A stretch of 64,000 nucleotides of DNA from the NCBI RefSeq assembly GCF_001279695.1, contig NZ_LGDD01000268.1, positions 1-64,000 of the forward strand. The letters run 5' to 3'. How positions within the stretch are numbered: the first letter of the stretch is position 1; each line of letters opens with the position of its first letter. The DNA is from Streptomyces sp. WM6378 (GTDB lineage: Bacteria > Actinomycetota > Actinomycetes > Streptomycetales > Streptomycetaceae). The translations under genes were made by a program, and so were the position numbers. The notes beneath the pieces were generated by a model. It was not told the origin of the DNA, did no database searches, and worked only from the letters and a program-made list of their open reading frames with translations. Positions 1 to 9,819 of this stretch are shown here, piece by piece.

Positions 1-1102
1 CCCCCGCCTCCCCCCGCAACTGCCACACCAGCTCCGCCGCCTGTGCGAGCCCCGTCGCCCCCAGCGGATGTCCCTTCGAGATCAGGCCGCCGGACGGGTT
101 CACCACCCAGCGCCCGCCGTACGTCGTCGCCCCGGATTCGATCAGCTTCCCGGACTCTCCCGCCCCGCACATCCCCAACGCCTCATACGTCAGAAGCTCG
201 TTGATCGAGAAGCAGTCGTGCAGCTCGATCACATCGACGTCCTCGATGCCCAGGCCCGCCGCGGCGAACGCCTGCCGCCCCGCCGATCGCGACATCGGCG
301 CCCCCACCGCGTCGATACAGCTCCCCGAGGCGAACGACTCCTCCGTGTCCGTCGTCATCGACTGGCCCGCTATCTCAACTGCCTTGCCCCTCAAGCCATT
401 TCGGTCCACGAATCGCTCCGAGACCACGACCGCCGCCGCCGACCCGTCCGACGTCGGCGAGCACTGCAGCTTCGTCAGCGGGCGGTGGATCTCCTTCGCG
501 GCGAGGATCTCCTCCACCGAGTACGCGTCCTGGAACTGCGCGTTGGGGTTGTTCACCGAGTGCCGGTGGTTCTTGGCGCCCACCGCGGCGAGCTGCGCCG
601 CGGTCGTCCCGTACCGCTCCATGTGCTCACGCGCCGCGTTTCCGAAGATCTGCGCGGTGGGCGGCGTCATCTCGAAGCCGTGGCGGGCCGCCATGATGCC
701 GTAGTGGCGGGCCACCGGCGAGGTCGCGAAGTCGCCGCCGTCCGAGCCGCCGCCCAGCGCGCCCCGCTTCATCTTCTCGAAACCCAGTGCCAGTACGCAG
801 TCCGAGATGCCGCCCTCCACGAACTGCCGCGCCAGCATCAGCGCGCTGGACCCCGTCGCGCAGTTGTTGTTGACGTTGTAGACCGGCACGCCCGTCAACC
901 CCAGTTCGTACACCGCCCGTTGGCCCGCGGTCGACGCCTGGAAGCAGTAGCCGACCGGGACCTGTTCCACCGAGCCGTAGTCGATGCCCGCGTCCGCCAG
1001 CGCCGCGCTCCCCGCCTCCTTCGCCATGTCCCAGTACTGCCAGTCCCGGGACTCCGGCTTCTCGAACTTGGTCATGCCTACACCGACGATGTAGCTCTTC
1101 AT
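1..1102 (-). CDS. Lipid-transfer protein / thiolase-family enzyme, 3' end cut off
   Basis: A thiolase-fold protein of the Ltp (SCP-x thiolase-like) group, usually acting in beta-oxidation or retro-aldol cleavage of steroid or fatty acyl-CoA. It begins MKSYIVGVGMTKFEKP. It carries the nucleophile region NVNNNCATGSSAL, the motif IELHDCFSINEL, and near the cut NPSGGLISKGHPLGATG, all typical of the family. About 367 residues are present and only the last few tens of residues are missing at the window edge. The start lies 15 bp after the stop of the acyl-CoA dehydrogenase gene, so the two form an operon. Mycobacterial ltp genes sit in the KstR cholesterol regulon. The exact substrate cannot be told from sequence. 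Confidence 0.9.
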   Translation of the reverse strand, partial: MKSYIVGVGMTKFEKPESRDWQYWDMAKEAGSAALADAGIDYGSVEQVPVGYCFQASTAGQRAVYELGLTGVPVYNVNNNCATGSSALMLARQFVEGGISDCVLALGFEKMKRGALGGGSDGGDFATSPVARHYGIMAARHGFEMTPPTAQIFGNAAREHMERYGTTAAQLAAVGAKNHRHSVNNPNAQFQDAYSVEEILAAKEIHRPLTKLQCSPTSDGSAAAVVVSERFVDRNGLRGKAVEIAGQSMTTDTEESFASGSCIDAVGAPMSRSAGRQAFAAAGLGIEDVDVIELHDCFSINELLTYEALGMCGAGESGKLIESGATTYGGRWVVNPSGGLISKGHPLGATGLAQAAELVWQLRGEAG

Positions 1103-1117
1103 GTCAAGGGGGACCCT

Positions 1118-3277
1118 TCAGTCTCGGGGCAGGCCGAGGATGCGCTCGGCGACGACGTTGAGCTGGACCTGGGTGGTGCCGCCCGCGATGGTCAGGCAGC
1201 GCGACATGAGGAAGCCGTGCACGGCCCGCCCTCCGGGGCCCTCGGCGACCGCGCCCTCGGGGCCGAGGAGCTCAAGGGCGAGTTCGGCGATCTTCTGCTG
1301 GTGCGGGGTCTGGACGAGCTTGCGGACGCTGGCCCCCGCGCCCGGCTCCAGGCCCAGGGTCTGCTGCATGGTCGTGCGAAGGCCGATGCAGGCCAGCGCG
1401 TGCGCCTCGGCGGCCAGCGCGCCGATCCGCGCCCGGTACGCCCCGTCGAGCTCCCCGGCGCGGGCGATCAGCGCTTCGAGGCCGGTGTCGAAGGTCAACT
1501 GGTCGGCCATGTGGACGCGTTCGTTGCCCAGGGTGTTGCGGGCGACCCGCCAGCCGCCGTTCACCTCGCCCACGACGGCGTCGGCGGGCAGCAGCGCCCC
1601 GTCGAAGTACACCTCGTTGAAGAGGGAGTCCCCGGTGATCTCCTTCAGGGGGCGGATGTCGATCCCGTTCGTTCGCTTCATGTCGACGAGGAAGTACGTG
1701 AGGCCCTCGTGTTTGGGGGCGTCGGGGTCGGTGCGGGCCAGCAGGATGCCGTAGTCCGCCCACTGCGCGGCGCTCGTCCACACCTTCTGGCCGGTGATGC
1801 GCCAGCCGCCGTCGGGGGTGCGCTCGGCCTTGGTGCGCAGCGAGGCGAGGTCGGAGCCCGCGCCGGGTTCGGAGAACAGCTGGCACCACAGCAGCTCGCC
1901 GCGCAGGGTGGGGCCGAGGAAGCGGTCCTGCTGGGGCCCGGTCCCGTACGCGAGGAGGGAGGGGACCACCCAGGTGGCTATCCCCAGGTCGCTCACTTTG
2001 ACCCCGGATCGCCTCAACTCCTCCTGGATGACGAGTTGTTGGACCGGGCCCGCCCCCAGTCCGTACGGGGCGGGCAGGTGCGGGGCCGCGTATCCGGTGG
2101 GTGCGAGAGCTCGCCTCACCGCGCCGGGGTCCAGATGCCGTACGCCCTCGATCACCGCGCGGGCGGGGCCGCGGAAGTTCTCGGCCTCCGGCGGCAGCTC
2201 CATCCGCAGCTCCCGGCGGGCGCCGCCGCTCGCGAGGCGGACCGCCCGCAGCCGGTGGGTGTCGCCGGCGCCGAGGAGCTGGCGGGCGACCAGGGCCCGG
2301 CGCAGATACAGGTGGGCGTCGTGCTCCCAGGTGAAGCCGATGCCGCCGAGGATCTGGACGCAGTCCTTGGCGCAGGTGCAGGCGGTCTCCACCGCCGTGG
2401 CGGCGAGGGAGGCGGCCAGGCCCCGCACTTCGGCGGGCTCGTCCACGGCGCGGGCCGCGTCCCACACCAGGGCGCGGGCCTGTTCGAGGCGTACGAGCAT
2501 GTCCGCGCACAGGTGCTTGATCGCCTGGAACCGGCCGATGGGGCGGCCGAACTGCTCCCTGACCTTGGCGTGTTCGGCCGCGATGTCCAGGGCGCCGGCC
2601 GCCGTGCCGCAGGACTCGGCGGAGAAGAGGACAGCCGCGAGGTCGCGGACCAGCGCGGAGTCCACGTCCAGGACCCGGCCCGCGTCGACCACGACGGCGT
2701 CGGCCCGCACCTCCGCGGTGGGGCGGGTCGGGTCGGTGCTCGCGTGGGTGCGGATGCGCAGGTCCTCGGCGTCCACCGCGAGCCACAGCGTCCGGTGATG
2801 CGCCTCGGCCGCGAGGACCACCAACTCGGCCTGCCCGGCGGCCAGTACGGGCGGCGCGGTCCCGTCGAGCAGCCAGCCGCCCTCGCAGCCGACGGCGGTG
2901 AGCGTGCCCGCGCCGAGCGCCACGGCTGCCGTCCTGCGGCCCTCGGCGATGTCCGCGACCAGCCCCTCGTGCCGCCCGGCACGGCGCAGCAGCTCGGCGG
3001 CGAGCGCCCCGGGCAGGTAGGGCCCCGGCAGCAGCCCGCGCCCGGCCTCCTCCAGGACGACGGCCAGCTCGGGAAGGCCGCCCCCGCCGAACTTCTCGCC
3101 GAGGTGGATGCCGAGCAGCCCCTGTTCGGCGAGCCCGTCCCAGAACGGCGGGCGGGCCCCGGCCGCTTCGGGCGCGTCCAGGAGCCCCCGCACCTCCTCG
3201 ACGGGCACAGCCCGCGCCAGCCAGCCGCGTACCGCCTCCGCGAGCTCCCGTTGTTCTTGCGTGATCGCGATGCCCAT
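1118..3277 (-). CDS. Two-domain acyl-CoA dehydrogenase, FadE34-like
   Basis: A 719-aa protein made of two acyl-CoA dehydrogenase units in tandem. The N-terminal unit spans about residues 1-340. The C-terminal unit spans about 370-719 and has the flavin/substrate motifs CQLFSEPGAGSDLASL and ITGQKVWTSAAQWAD and the C-terminal IAGGTTQVQLNVVAERILGL. Fused dehydrogenases of about 710 aa, such as mycobacterial FadE34, oxidise steroid side-chain CoA esters; the fusion replaces an alpha2beta2 heterotetramer. I chose the ATG at 3277 because MGIAITQEQRELAEAV is the family N-terminus and GAGGG-like ribosome-binding sequence precedes it; the frame stays open upstream to 3424. The gene leads the thiolase gene and has a KstR-type box 42 bp upstream. 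Confidence 0.93.
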   Translation of the reverse strand: MGIAITQEQRELAEAVRGWLARAVPVEEVRGLLDAPEAAGARPPFWDGLAEQGLLGIHLGEKFGGGGLPELAVVLEEAGRGLLPGPYLPGALAAELLRRAGRHEGLVADIAEGRRTAAVALGAGTLTAVGCEGGWLLDGTAPPVLAAGQAELVVLAAEAHHRTLWLAVDAEDLRIRTHASTDPTRPTAEVRADAVVVDAGRVLDVDSALVRDLAAVLFSAESCGTAAGALDIAAEHAKVREQFGRPIGRFQAIKHLCADMLVRLEQARALVWDAARAVDEPAEVRGLAASLAATAVETACTCAKDCVQILGGIGFTWEHDAHLYLRRALVARQLLGAGDTHRLRAVRLASGGARRELRMELPPEAENFRGPARAVIEGVRHLDPGAVRRALAPTGYAAPHLPAPYGLGAGPVQQLVIQEELRRSGVKVSDLGIATWVVPSLLAYGTGPQQDRFLGPTLRGELLWCQLFSEPGAGSDLASLRTKAERTPDGGWRITGQKVWTSAAQWADYGILLARTDPDAPKHEGLTYFLVDMKRTNGIDIRPLKEITGDSLFNEVYFDGALLPADAVVGEVNGGWRVARNTLGNERVHMADQLTFDTGLEALIARAGELDGAYRARIGALAAEAHALACIGLRTTMQQTLGLEPGAGASVRKLVQTPHQQKIAELALELLGPEGAVAEGPGGRAVHGFLMSRCLTIAGGTTQVQLNVVAERILGLPRD

Positions 3278-3318
3278 GGACGCCCTCACCCGTCGCCGGT
3301 CCCGGAACGGCGCAAGAG

Positions 3319-4095
<777 letters not shown>

Positions 4096-4151
4096 CACTT
4101 CGGGACGCCGAGTGCCCGGGTCCTGGAGGGGCGCGCGGCTAGCATCGCCTC

Positions 4152-5132
4152 GTGCCGTACGACAGCGAGTCATCGAATCCGGACAGCCGGTCGCGCCGTG
4201 TGCGCGGCCGGGCCCTCGTCGCCCTCGCAGCCCTCGCGCCGACCGCCCTCGCGGGCTGGCTCGTCTGGCAGGCGATGAGCAGCCCGGGCGGCCAGGACAA
4301 CAAGCCGCCGAAGGTGCTCCCCCTGCCGAGCCACTCGGCACCGTCCGCGCTTCCTGGGGCCGGCGCCGCGACGGTGACCGTGACGGCCTCCTCTCCGCCG
4401 AGCGGCGGCCCCGGCACCCCCTCGGCGCCCGCCGCGTCCAAGAGCGGATCCGGCGTCGGACCGCTCACCGGAAAGACCGTCGTCATCGACCCGGGTCACA
4501 ATCCGAATAATTTCCGGCATACAGAAGAGATCAATGAGCCGGTGGACATCGGAACGAACAAGAAGGAATGCGACACCACCGGCACCGAGACCAACGACGG
4601 TTATACGGAAGCCGAGTTCACGCTCGATGTGTCGCACCGAATCAGGGCGATCCTGGAAAAGCAGGGCGCGAAGGTCGTGTTCACCCAGGACGGCGACCGG
4701 ACATTCGGCCCCTGTGTGGACGAGCGGGCCCGGATCGGGAATCAGGCGAAGGCGGACGCCGTCGTGTCGGTGCACGCGGACGGCGCGGACGAGGGACAGC
4801 GCGGCTTCCACGTGATCCTGCCCGCGAAGGTGAAGGGCGGGGCCGCCGACACCGCCCCGATCGTGGGGCCTTCGCGTGAACTCGGTGTGCGGATCGCGGG
4901 GAAGTTCGTCCAGGACACGGGCATGAACGCGTCCAACTACGTGGGCGACGGCACCGCCCTGGACGTCCGCAGCGACCTCGGCGGCCTCAACCTGTCGACC
5001 GTCCCGAAGGTGTTCATCGAGTGCGGCAACATGCGCGATTCCCGGGATTCGGCACTTCTCAAGAGCGCGGACTGGCACCAGAAGGCGGCCCAGGGGATCG
5101 CCGACGGCATTATGGCGTTCCTGGGCGGGTAG
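4152..5132 (+). CDS. N-acetylmuramoyl-L-alanine amidase (Amidase_3), membrane-anchored
   Basis: A 326-aa peptidoglycan amidase that cleaves the bond between MurNAc and L-alanine. Residues about 20-45 form one hydrophobic anchor. A Pro/Ser/Ala-rich linker follows to about 105, then the Amidase_3 domain: VVIDPGHNP (zinc His), a downstream glutamate in YTEAEFTLDV, VVSVHADGA (zinc His) and VFIECGNMRDSRD with the catalytic Glu. The GTG start at 4152 follows directly on the end of the methyltransferase region. The domain is complete, and the protein should act in the wall outside the membrane. Confidence 0.9.
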   Translation: MPYDSESSNPDSRSRRVRGRALVALAALAPTALAGWLVWQAMSSPGGQDNKPPKVLPLPSHSAPSALPGAGAATVTVTASSPPSGGPGTPSAPAASKSGSGVGPLTGKTVVIDPGHNPNNFRHTEEINEPVDIGTNKKECDTTGTETNDGYTEAEFTLDVSHRIRAILEKQGAKVVFTQDGDRTFGPCVDERARIGNQAKADAVVSVHADGADEGQRGFHVILPAKVKGGAADTAPIVGPSRELGVRIAGKFVQDTGMNASNYVGDGTALDVRSDLGGLNLSTVPKVFIECGNMRDSRDSALLKSADWHQKAAQGIADGIMAFLGG

Positions 5133-5276
5133 GCTCCCGACCCGCCGTACGGCCCACAGGGCCAGACGATAGATTCTTCCGCACAGGGGGAACCACCTAG
5201 AGCTTCACGCCGTGTGCACGTACACCGGCGGCAGCGATGACCGCCCCGACGAGACGACATAAAAGAGGACTTTTAC

Positions 5277-6125
5277 GTGAACATCCGCTCCCTCACACGA
5301 GGCGACGGCGTGGTGATCGGTGCAGCGGTGGTGCTGTTCATCGCCTCGTTCCTGAATCTCACGTCCGCTCCGAGCTGCTCCGGCCAGTTCTGCCCCAGCG
5401 TGGACGCGCCGAACGCCTGGGACTCGCTCTCGCTCCTGATGAGCATGTACCTGGCAGGCATCATCGGTGCGGTGCTTGTGGTCGTGGGCCGCTCGCTGCC
5501 GCAGCCGAAGAAGGTCGCGGGTCTGGACCTCACGCAGTTCGGCGTGGCGTTCACGGTCTTCGCCGCGTGGACCGCGTTCTGGACGATCATCGACGCGCAC
5601 GGCTCCGGCGCCGGCATGATCCTCGGCCTGATCGCCACGCTGGCGCTCGCCGCGGCCGCCGTGGCCTCGCCGCTGGTCGCCGCGCTCAAGGCGCCGCTGA
5701 TGGGCGCCCCGAGCCCGGCCGCCCCGCAGCCCTACGGCTACCCGGGCGCGGCCCAGCCGGCCGGTGGCTACGGCTACCCCGGCGCCCAGCAGCCGTACGG
5801 CGCGCAGCCCGGTGACCCGAGCCTCGGCGGCCAGCCGCAGGCCCAGGCCCAGCCGTTCGGCGCGCAGGCCCCGGCTCCGGCCGCGGACCTGAACAAGGAC
5901 AGCCAGGCCCCGGCCGCCCCGGCCGGCGACTTCGCCCCGTTCTGGTTCGCGGTGCCCGTCGCCCGCCCGCTGTACGCGGAGGACGGCTCGCCCACCCCGA
6001 TCGCCGAACTCGCCCCCGGCACCTGGTACCTGGCCGTCGACCAGCGCGGCCCCGGCCTGGTCGCCCAGACGCAGGACGGCCGCCGCGGCGTCCTCCAGGA
6101 CACCACGGGCATCCAGCGCGGCTGA
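5277..6125 (+). CDS. Four-helix membrane protein with Pro/Gly/Gln-rich tail (DUF5336-like)
   Basis: A 282-aa protein of unknown function. Four membrane segments lie at about residues 10-30, 53-75, 84-108 and 112-135. They are followed by a low-complexity region with repeated GYPGA, QPYG and AQPFGAQ words to about 215. The last 65 residues are ordered and end in a GVLQDTTGI-like stretch. The layout resembles the actinobacterial 34-kDa antigen family (DUF5336). The GTG at 5277 has GAGG upstream. A strong hairpin terminates the gene. Confidence 0.7.
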   Translation: MNIRSLTRGDGVVIGAAVVLFIASFLNLTSAPSCSGQFCPSVDAPNAWDSLSLLMSMYLAGIIGAVLVVVGRSLPQPKKVAGLDLTQFGVAFTVFAAWTAFWTIIDAHGSGAGMILGLIATLALAAAAVASPLVAALKAPLMGAPSPAAPQPYGYPGAAQPAGGYGYPGAQQPYGAQPGDPSLGGQPQAQAQPFGAQAPAPAADLNKDSQAPAAPAGDFAPFWFAVPVARPLYAEDGSPTPIAELAPGTWYLAVDQRGPGLVAQTQDGRRGVLQDTTGIQRG

Positions 6126-6140
6126 TCCGCCCGGCACTTC

Positions 6141-6176
6141 AACGGCCCCCCGCCCCCTTCCGGGCGGGGGACCGTT
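6141..6176. terminator. Strong GC hairpin terminator
   Basis: A 15-bp stem with one mismatch (6141-6155 with 6162-6176) and a 6-base loop. The stem begins AACGG and ends CCGTT. It lies between the DUF5336-like gene and the LLM oxidoreductase. Confidence 0.8.
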
Positions 6177-6189
6177 GCCCTACAGTCCC

Positions 6190-6204
6190 CTGACGGATCG
6201 TCAG
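6190..6204. promoter_or_regulatory. CTGACG-CGTCAG dyad operator
   Basis: CTGACGGATCGTCAG has perfect 6-bp arms around GAT. It ends 21 bp before the LLM oxidoreductase start, a position where a bound protein would block transcription or initiation. It is the second copy of the dyad found at 3334 and 32718. Confidence 0.6.
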
Positions 6205-6225
6205 ATCACTGGGAGGGGACGGCAC

Positions 6226-7236
6226 ATGCGCCTGGGACTGGCACTCGGCTACTGGGGGCGCGGCCCGAACCCCGGCCACCTGGAACTCGCCCGCGCGGCC
6301 GAGGAGTTCGGCTACGACTCGGTGTGGACGGCGGAGGCCTGGGGCTCGGACGCCTTCACCCCGCTGACCTGGATCGCGGCGCACACCTCCCGCATCAGGC
6401 TCGGCACCGCGGTCGCGCAGATGGCCGCGCGCACCCCCACCGCCACCGCCATGCACGCCCTCACCCTGGACCACCTCTCGGGCGGCCGGATGATGCTGGG
6501 CCTCGGGCTCTCGGGGCCGCAGGTCGTCGAGGGGTGGTACGGCCGCCCGTTCCCCTCCAGCCCGCTCACCGCGACCCGGGAGTACGTCGACGTCATCCGC
6601 CAAGTGCTGCGCCGTGAGGCCCCGGTCGAGCTCGACGGCCGCTTCCACGCGCATCCGTACGGCGGCGCGGACGGTACGGGCCTGGGCAAGCCGCTCAAGA
6701 CCATCACCCATCCCCTGCGCCCGGACATCCCCGTACTGCTGGGCGCCGAGGGCCCCAAGAACATCGCCCAGACGACCCGCATCGCGGACGGCTGGCTCCC
6801 GCTGTACTGGTCGCCGACCCGCACCGACGCGTACGCCACCGCGCTGACGGGGCTGCGCGACGACTTCCTGGTCGCCCCCATGGTGCGGGCCCACGTGTGC
6901 GACGACGTCGCCGAGGGGCTGCTCCCGGTGAAGGCGATGCTGGGCTTCTACATCGGCGGCATGGGCCACGCCGCCCGCAACTTCCATGCCGATCTGATGG
7001 CCCGCATGGGGTACGGGGACGAGGCCCGCCACATCCAGGACCTGTTCCTGGCGGGCCGCCGCGACGAGGCGGTCCTGGCCGTGCCGGACGCCTTCGCCGA
7101 CGAGATCTCCCTGGTGGGCCCCCGCCAACGCATCGCGGAACGCCTGGAGTTGTGGCGCAAGGGCCCGGTGACGGACCTGCTGGTCACCTCACCGGACCCG
7201 AACACGCTGCGCGTACTGGCCGACCTGAACGCCTAG
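6226..7236 (+). CDS. LLM-class F420-dependent oxidoreductase, Rv3520c-like
   Basis: A 336-aa luciferase-like TIM-barrel flavin/F420 oxidoreductase. It opens MRLGLALGYWGRG and carries TAEAWGSDAFTPL, LTLDHLSGGRMMLGLG, GPQVVEGWYG and MLGAEGPKN-like words that match what I recall of mycobacterial Rv3520c. That gene sits inside the cholesterol catabolic region, so a steroid role is likely, but the reaction is not established. The ATG at 6226 has GGGAGGGG upstream; an in-frame ATG at 6175 lies in the terminator region. Its stop overlaps the stop of the convergent lipoprotein gene. Confidence 0.88.
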   Translation: MRLGLALGYWGRGPNPGHLELARAAEEFGYDSVWTAEAWGSDAFTPLTWIAAHTSRIRLGTAVAQMAARTPTATAMHALTLDHLSGGRMMLGLGLSGPQVVEGWYGRPFPSSPLTATREYVDVIRQVLRREAPVELDGRFHAHPYGGADGTGLGKPLKTITHPLRPDIPVLLGAEGPKNIAQTTRIADGWLPLYWSPTRTDAYATALTGLRDDFLVAPMVRAHVCDDVAEGLLPVKAMLGFYIGGMGHAARNFHADLMARMGYGDEARHIQDLFLAGRRDEAVLAVPDAFADEISLVGPRQRIAERLELWRKGPVTDLLVTSPDPNTLRVLADLNA

Positions 7237-7829
7237 CCGCCGCTGAGCTGACTGGCTGAGGGCACCTGGTCCGTAACCGGCGCGCCCGCTTTCTGGCCCG
7301 CGTCCTTGACGCCGCCGATCACGTTCTCGAACTTGCCGACATCGGCGTCACTCGCGTCGCCCTTGCGCAGCTTGCCGCCCAGGTCCTTGAGGGAGTCGAT
7401 GCCGGAGGACAGTGGCGCGAGGGCCTTGGAGAGCAAGGGGTCGCCCTTGGCGTTCTCGGTGGCGGCCTTCAGGCGGTTGTACGTGAACGCGCCGGCCAGG
7501 CCCGCCTTGACGAGGGCGAACGTACGGCCCTTGGCGCCCTTCTTGAACTTGCCGGCCTTGAACGGCTTCACGATCCACTGGTAGGCGGCACCCGCGGCGA
7601 GCCCCGCGTTGGCGACGAAGCGCGTCTTGGCGAGCCTCTGCCGCTCGGCCGACGCGGTCGGCGACGCGCTGCTCTGGGCCGCGACCGGGGCGGCGGCCTT
7701 CTCAGCGGCGTTCTGGCTGGTGCTCTGGGGGGTTCTGGTCTCTCCTCCGCAGGCGGTCGTCGACACCAGGACGGTGCAGGAAAGGACGACCGCCACGACT
7801 ATGCGGCGGATGGGGAACGTACTGGGCAC
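7233..7829 (-). CDS. Putative secreted lipoprotein, unknown function
   Basis: A 198-aa protein. The N-terminus has basic residues, then a hydrophobic stretch ending in the lipobox LVSTTACGG, so Cys is about residue 27. A Ser/Thr/Gln/Ala linker follows, then a small helical domain rich in Gly, Lys and Ala with no motif I recognise. The GTG at 7829 has a clear GGAGG 6 nt upstream. Convergent with the LLM gene, with overlapping stops. Confidence 0.7.
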   Translation of the reverse strand: MPSTFPIRRIVVAVVLSCTVLVSTTACGGETRTPQSTSQNAAEKAAAPVAAQSSASPTASAERQRLAKTRFVANAGLAAGAAYQWIVKPFKAGKFKKGAKGRTFALVKAGLAGAFTYNRLKAATENAKGDPLLSKALAPLSSGIDSLKDLGGKLRKGDASDADVGKFENVIGGVKDAGQKAGAPVTDQVPSASQLSGG

Positions 7830-7917
7830 GATGACCTCCGGGGGATGTTTCGGCCTCCCCGGCAGCCTCACCCGGCCCGCCGCACTGCGCCACTCGGGCG
7901 ACTCCGTACGGGTCGTC

Positions 7918-8994
7918 CTAGCCGCAGCAGTGAGGTGCGAGGCCCCTCGGGAGCCGGTCTCCGCCGAACACCGCCGTCGTCGCCTCGTCCCCGCCCAGTG
8001 CCGCCACCGCGAGCAGCAGGGAGCCCGCCGTCCACGTGGTGAGCTCCTCCGGCCACACCGCGCGGTTGCCCTCGAAGACGTAGCCCGTCCAGTACAGGCC
8101 GGTCGCCGGGTCGCGCAGGTGCTGGATCGACTGGAGGATCTCCAGGGCCCGGTCGGACTCGCCCATCGCCCAGAGCGCGAGGGCCAGTTCGCAGCTCTCG
8201 CCGCCGGTGACCCACGGGTTGGGCAGCACGCAGCGCACCCCGAGGCCCGGCACCACGAAGTCGTCCCACATCGATTCGATGCGGGCCTTGGCGCCGGCTC
8301 CGGTGACCGCGCCGCCGAGGACCGGGTAGTACCAGTCCATGGAGTAGCGGGACTTGTCGAGGAAGCGCTCGGGGTGGTGCTGGACGGCGTGGGCGAGCGC
8401 GCCGGTCGCCAACTCCCAGTCGGGCTGCGGCTCTTCGCGCTGTTCGGCGATGGCGAGCGCGCAGCGCAGCGCGTGGTGGACGGAGGAGCTGCCGGTGAGC
8501 AGCGCGTCGGTGACGGCGCTGCCGTCCTCCTCGCGCTTCCAGCCGATCTGCCCGCCGCTCTGCTGGAGGGCGAGGACCCATTCCACGGCCGCGTAGACCG
8601 CGGGCCACATGCGGTCGAGGAAGGTGTCGTCGCCGGTGGCGAGGTAGTGGTGCCAGACGCCGACCGCCATGTAGGCGACGAAGTTGGACTCGCGGCCGCG
8701 GTCGGTGACCCGGTCGTGTTCGCCGTCGTGGTAGGCGGCGTACCAGGAGCCGTCCTCGTTCTGGTGCCGGGCGAGCCAGTCGTAGGCGCGCTCGGCGGCG
8801 GCGTGTTCGCCCGCCGCGTCAAGCGCCATCGCGGCCTCGGTGTGGTCCCAGGGGTCGAGGTGGTGGCCGCGGAACCAGGGGATGGCGCCGTCGGCACGCT
8901 GGGCGCCGAGCAGGGTGGCGACCGTCTGCCCGGCCTGCCCGGCGGTGAGCACCCCGGGCAGCACGAGGTGTTCGGTGCGCTCCGGAGAGGTCAC
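7918..8994 (-). CDS. Alpha/alpha-toroid protein (prenyltransferase/squalene-cyclase or glycosidase-like)
   Basis: A 358-aa protein with repeated helical hairpin words such as QRADGAIPWF, HQNEDGSWYAAY and QQSGGQIGW. These are typical of the six-hairpin fold shared by prenyltransferases, squalene cyclases and some glycosidases. No DXDD protonation motif of squalene cyclases is visible. The GTG at 8994 overlaps the stop of the methyltransferase gene, so the two are translationally coupled. With the upstream glycosyltransferase it forms a three-gene operon that probably modifies a sugar or lipid; the product is unknown. Confidence 0.75.
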   Translation of the reverse strand: MTSPERTEHLVLPGVLTAGQAGQTVATLLGAQRADGAIPWFRGHHLDPWDHTEAAMALDAAGEHAAAERAYDWLARHQNEDGSWYAAYHDGEHDRVTDRGRESNFVAYMAVGVWHHYLATGDDTFLDRMWPAVYAAVEWVLALQQSGGQIGWKREEDGSAVTDALLTGSSSVHHALRCALAIAEQREEPQPDWELATGALAHAVQHHPERFLDKSRYSMDWYYPVLGGAVTGAGAKARIESMWDDFVVPGLGVRCVLPNPWVTGGESCELALALWAMGESDRALEILQSIQHLRDPATGLYWTGYVFEGNRAVWPEELTTWTAGSLLLAVAALGGDEATTAVFGGDRLPRGLAPHCCG

Positions 8995-9746
8995 TTGGCG
9001 GCGCTCTTTTCCGCGAGCGCGGGAAGGTGCGGCTTGGTCGCGTACGCCACGAAGCTCTTGCCGACGACCGGGTTGAGCGCCCGCTCGGCGAGCCGCGTGA
9101 CGGTGCTGATGCCGGGCGTCTTCATGATGTCCCAGACCAGGAGCTGGTGGTACGCCTTGACCGGCAGCGCCTTGTCGTTGTCGACGCCGAAGGCACACTT
9201 GAGCCACCAGTACGGCGAGTGCAGCGCGTGCGCGTGGTGGGTGCCGTACGGCTTCAGGCCGGCCTGCTTCATCTTGCCGATGAGTTCGTCCGCCTTGTAG
9301 ATCCGGATGTGGCCGCCCTCGACCTCGTGGTACGCGTCCGAGAGCGCCCAGCACACCTTCTCGGGCCCGTACCGCGGCACGGTGACCGCGATGCGGCCGC
9401 CGGGCCTCAGGACGCGGACCATCTCGGCGAGCACGCCCTTGTCGTCGGGGATGTGCTCCATGACCTCGGAGATGATCACGACGTCGAACGACTCGTCGGG
9501 GAAGGGCAGGTTGAGCGCGTCGCCCTCCATGGCGGTGGCGGTCGCCCCCTCCGGCGCCTCACCGGCCTCCTTCATCGCGGCGAACCACTTGGCGACCTCG
9601 CGGATCTCCTCGCCGTTCTGGTCGAGGGCCACGACCTGGGCGCCGCGCCGGTAGCACTCGAAGGCGTGCCGGCCCGCGCCGCAGCCCAGGTCGAGCACGC
9701 GGTCGCCCGGGGCGAGCGGGAAGCGGGAGAAGTCGACGGTCAGCAC
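8991..9746 (-). CDS. Class I SAM-dependent methyltransferase
   Basis: A 251-aa methyltransferase of the Methyltransf_11 type. The SAM motif is VLDLGCGAGRHAFE (residues about 16-29), then VVALDQNGEEI, then VVIISEVMEHIPD and the RPGGRIAVTVPR strand. The C-terminal half, about 150-251, resembles sugar or lipid methyltransferases but has no diagnostic motif. It is the second gene of the glycosyltransferase, methyltransferase, toroid-protein operon. The spacing to the glycosyltransferase stop is 73 bp. Confidence 0.88.
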   Translation of the reverse strand: MLTVDFSRFPLAPGDRVLDLGCGAGRHAFECYRRGAQVVALDQNGEEIREVAKWFAAMKEAGEAPEGATATAMEGDALNLPFPDESFDVVIISEVMEHIPDDKGVLAEMVRVLRPGGRIAVTVPRYGPEKVCWALSDAYHEVEGGHIRIYKADELIGKMKQAGLKPYGTHHAHALHSPYWWLKCAFGVDNDKALPVKAYHQLLVWDIMKTPGISTVTRLAERALNPVVGKSFVAYATKPHLPALAEKSAAK

Positions 9747-9819
9747 GGGGTCTGCCCTTTCCGATGGAGATCACCTGTGGCCGCGGAGCGGCCGGTAGTC
9801 GTGGGCGCGGGGCGCCCGG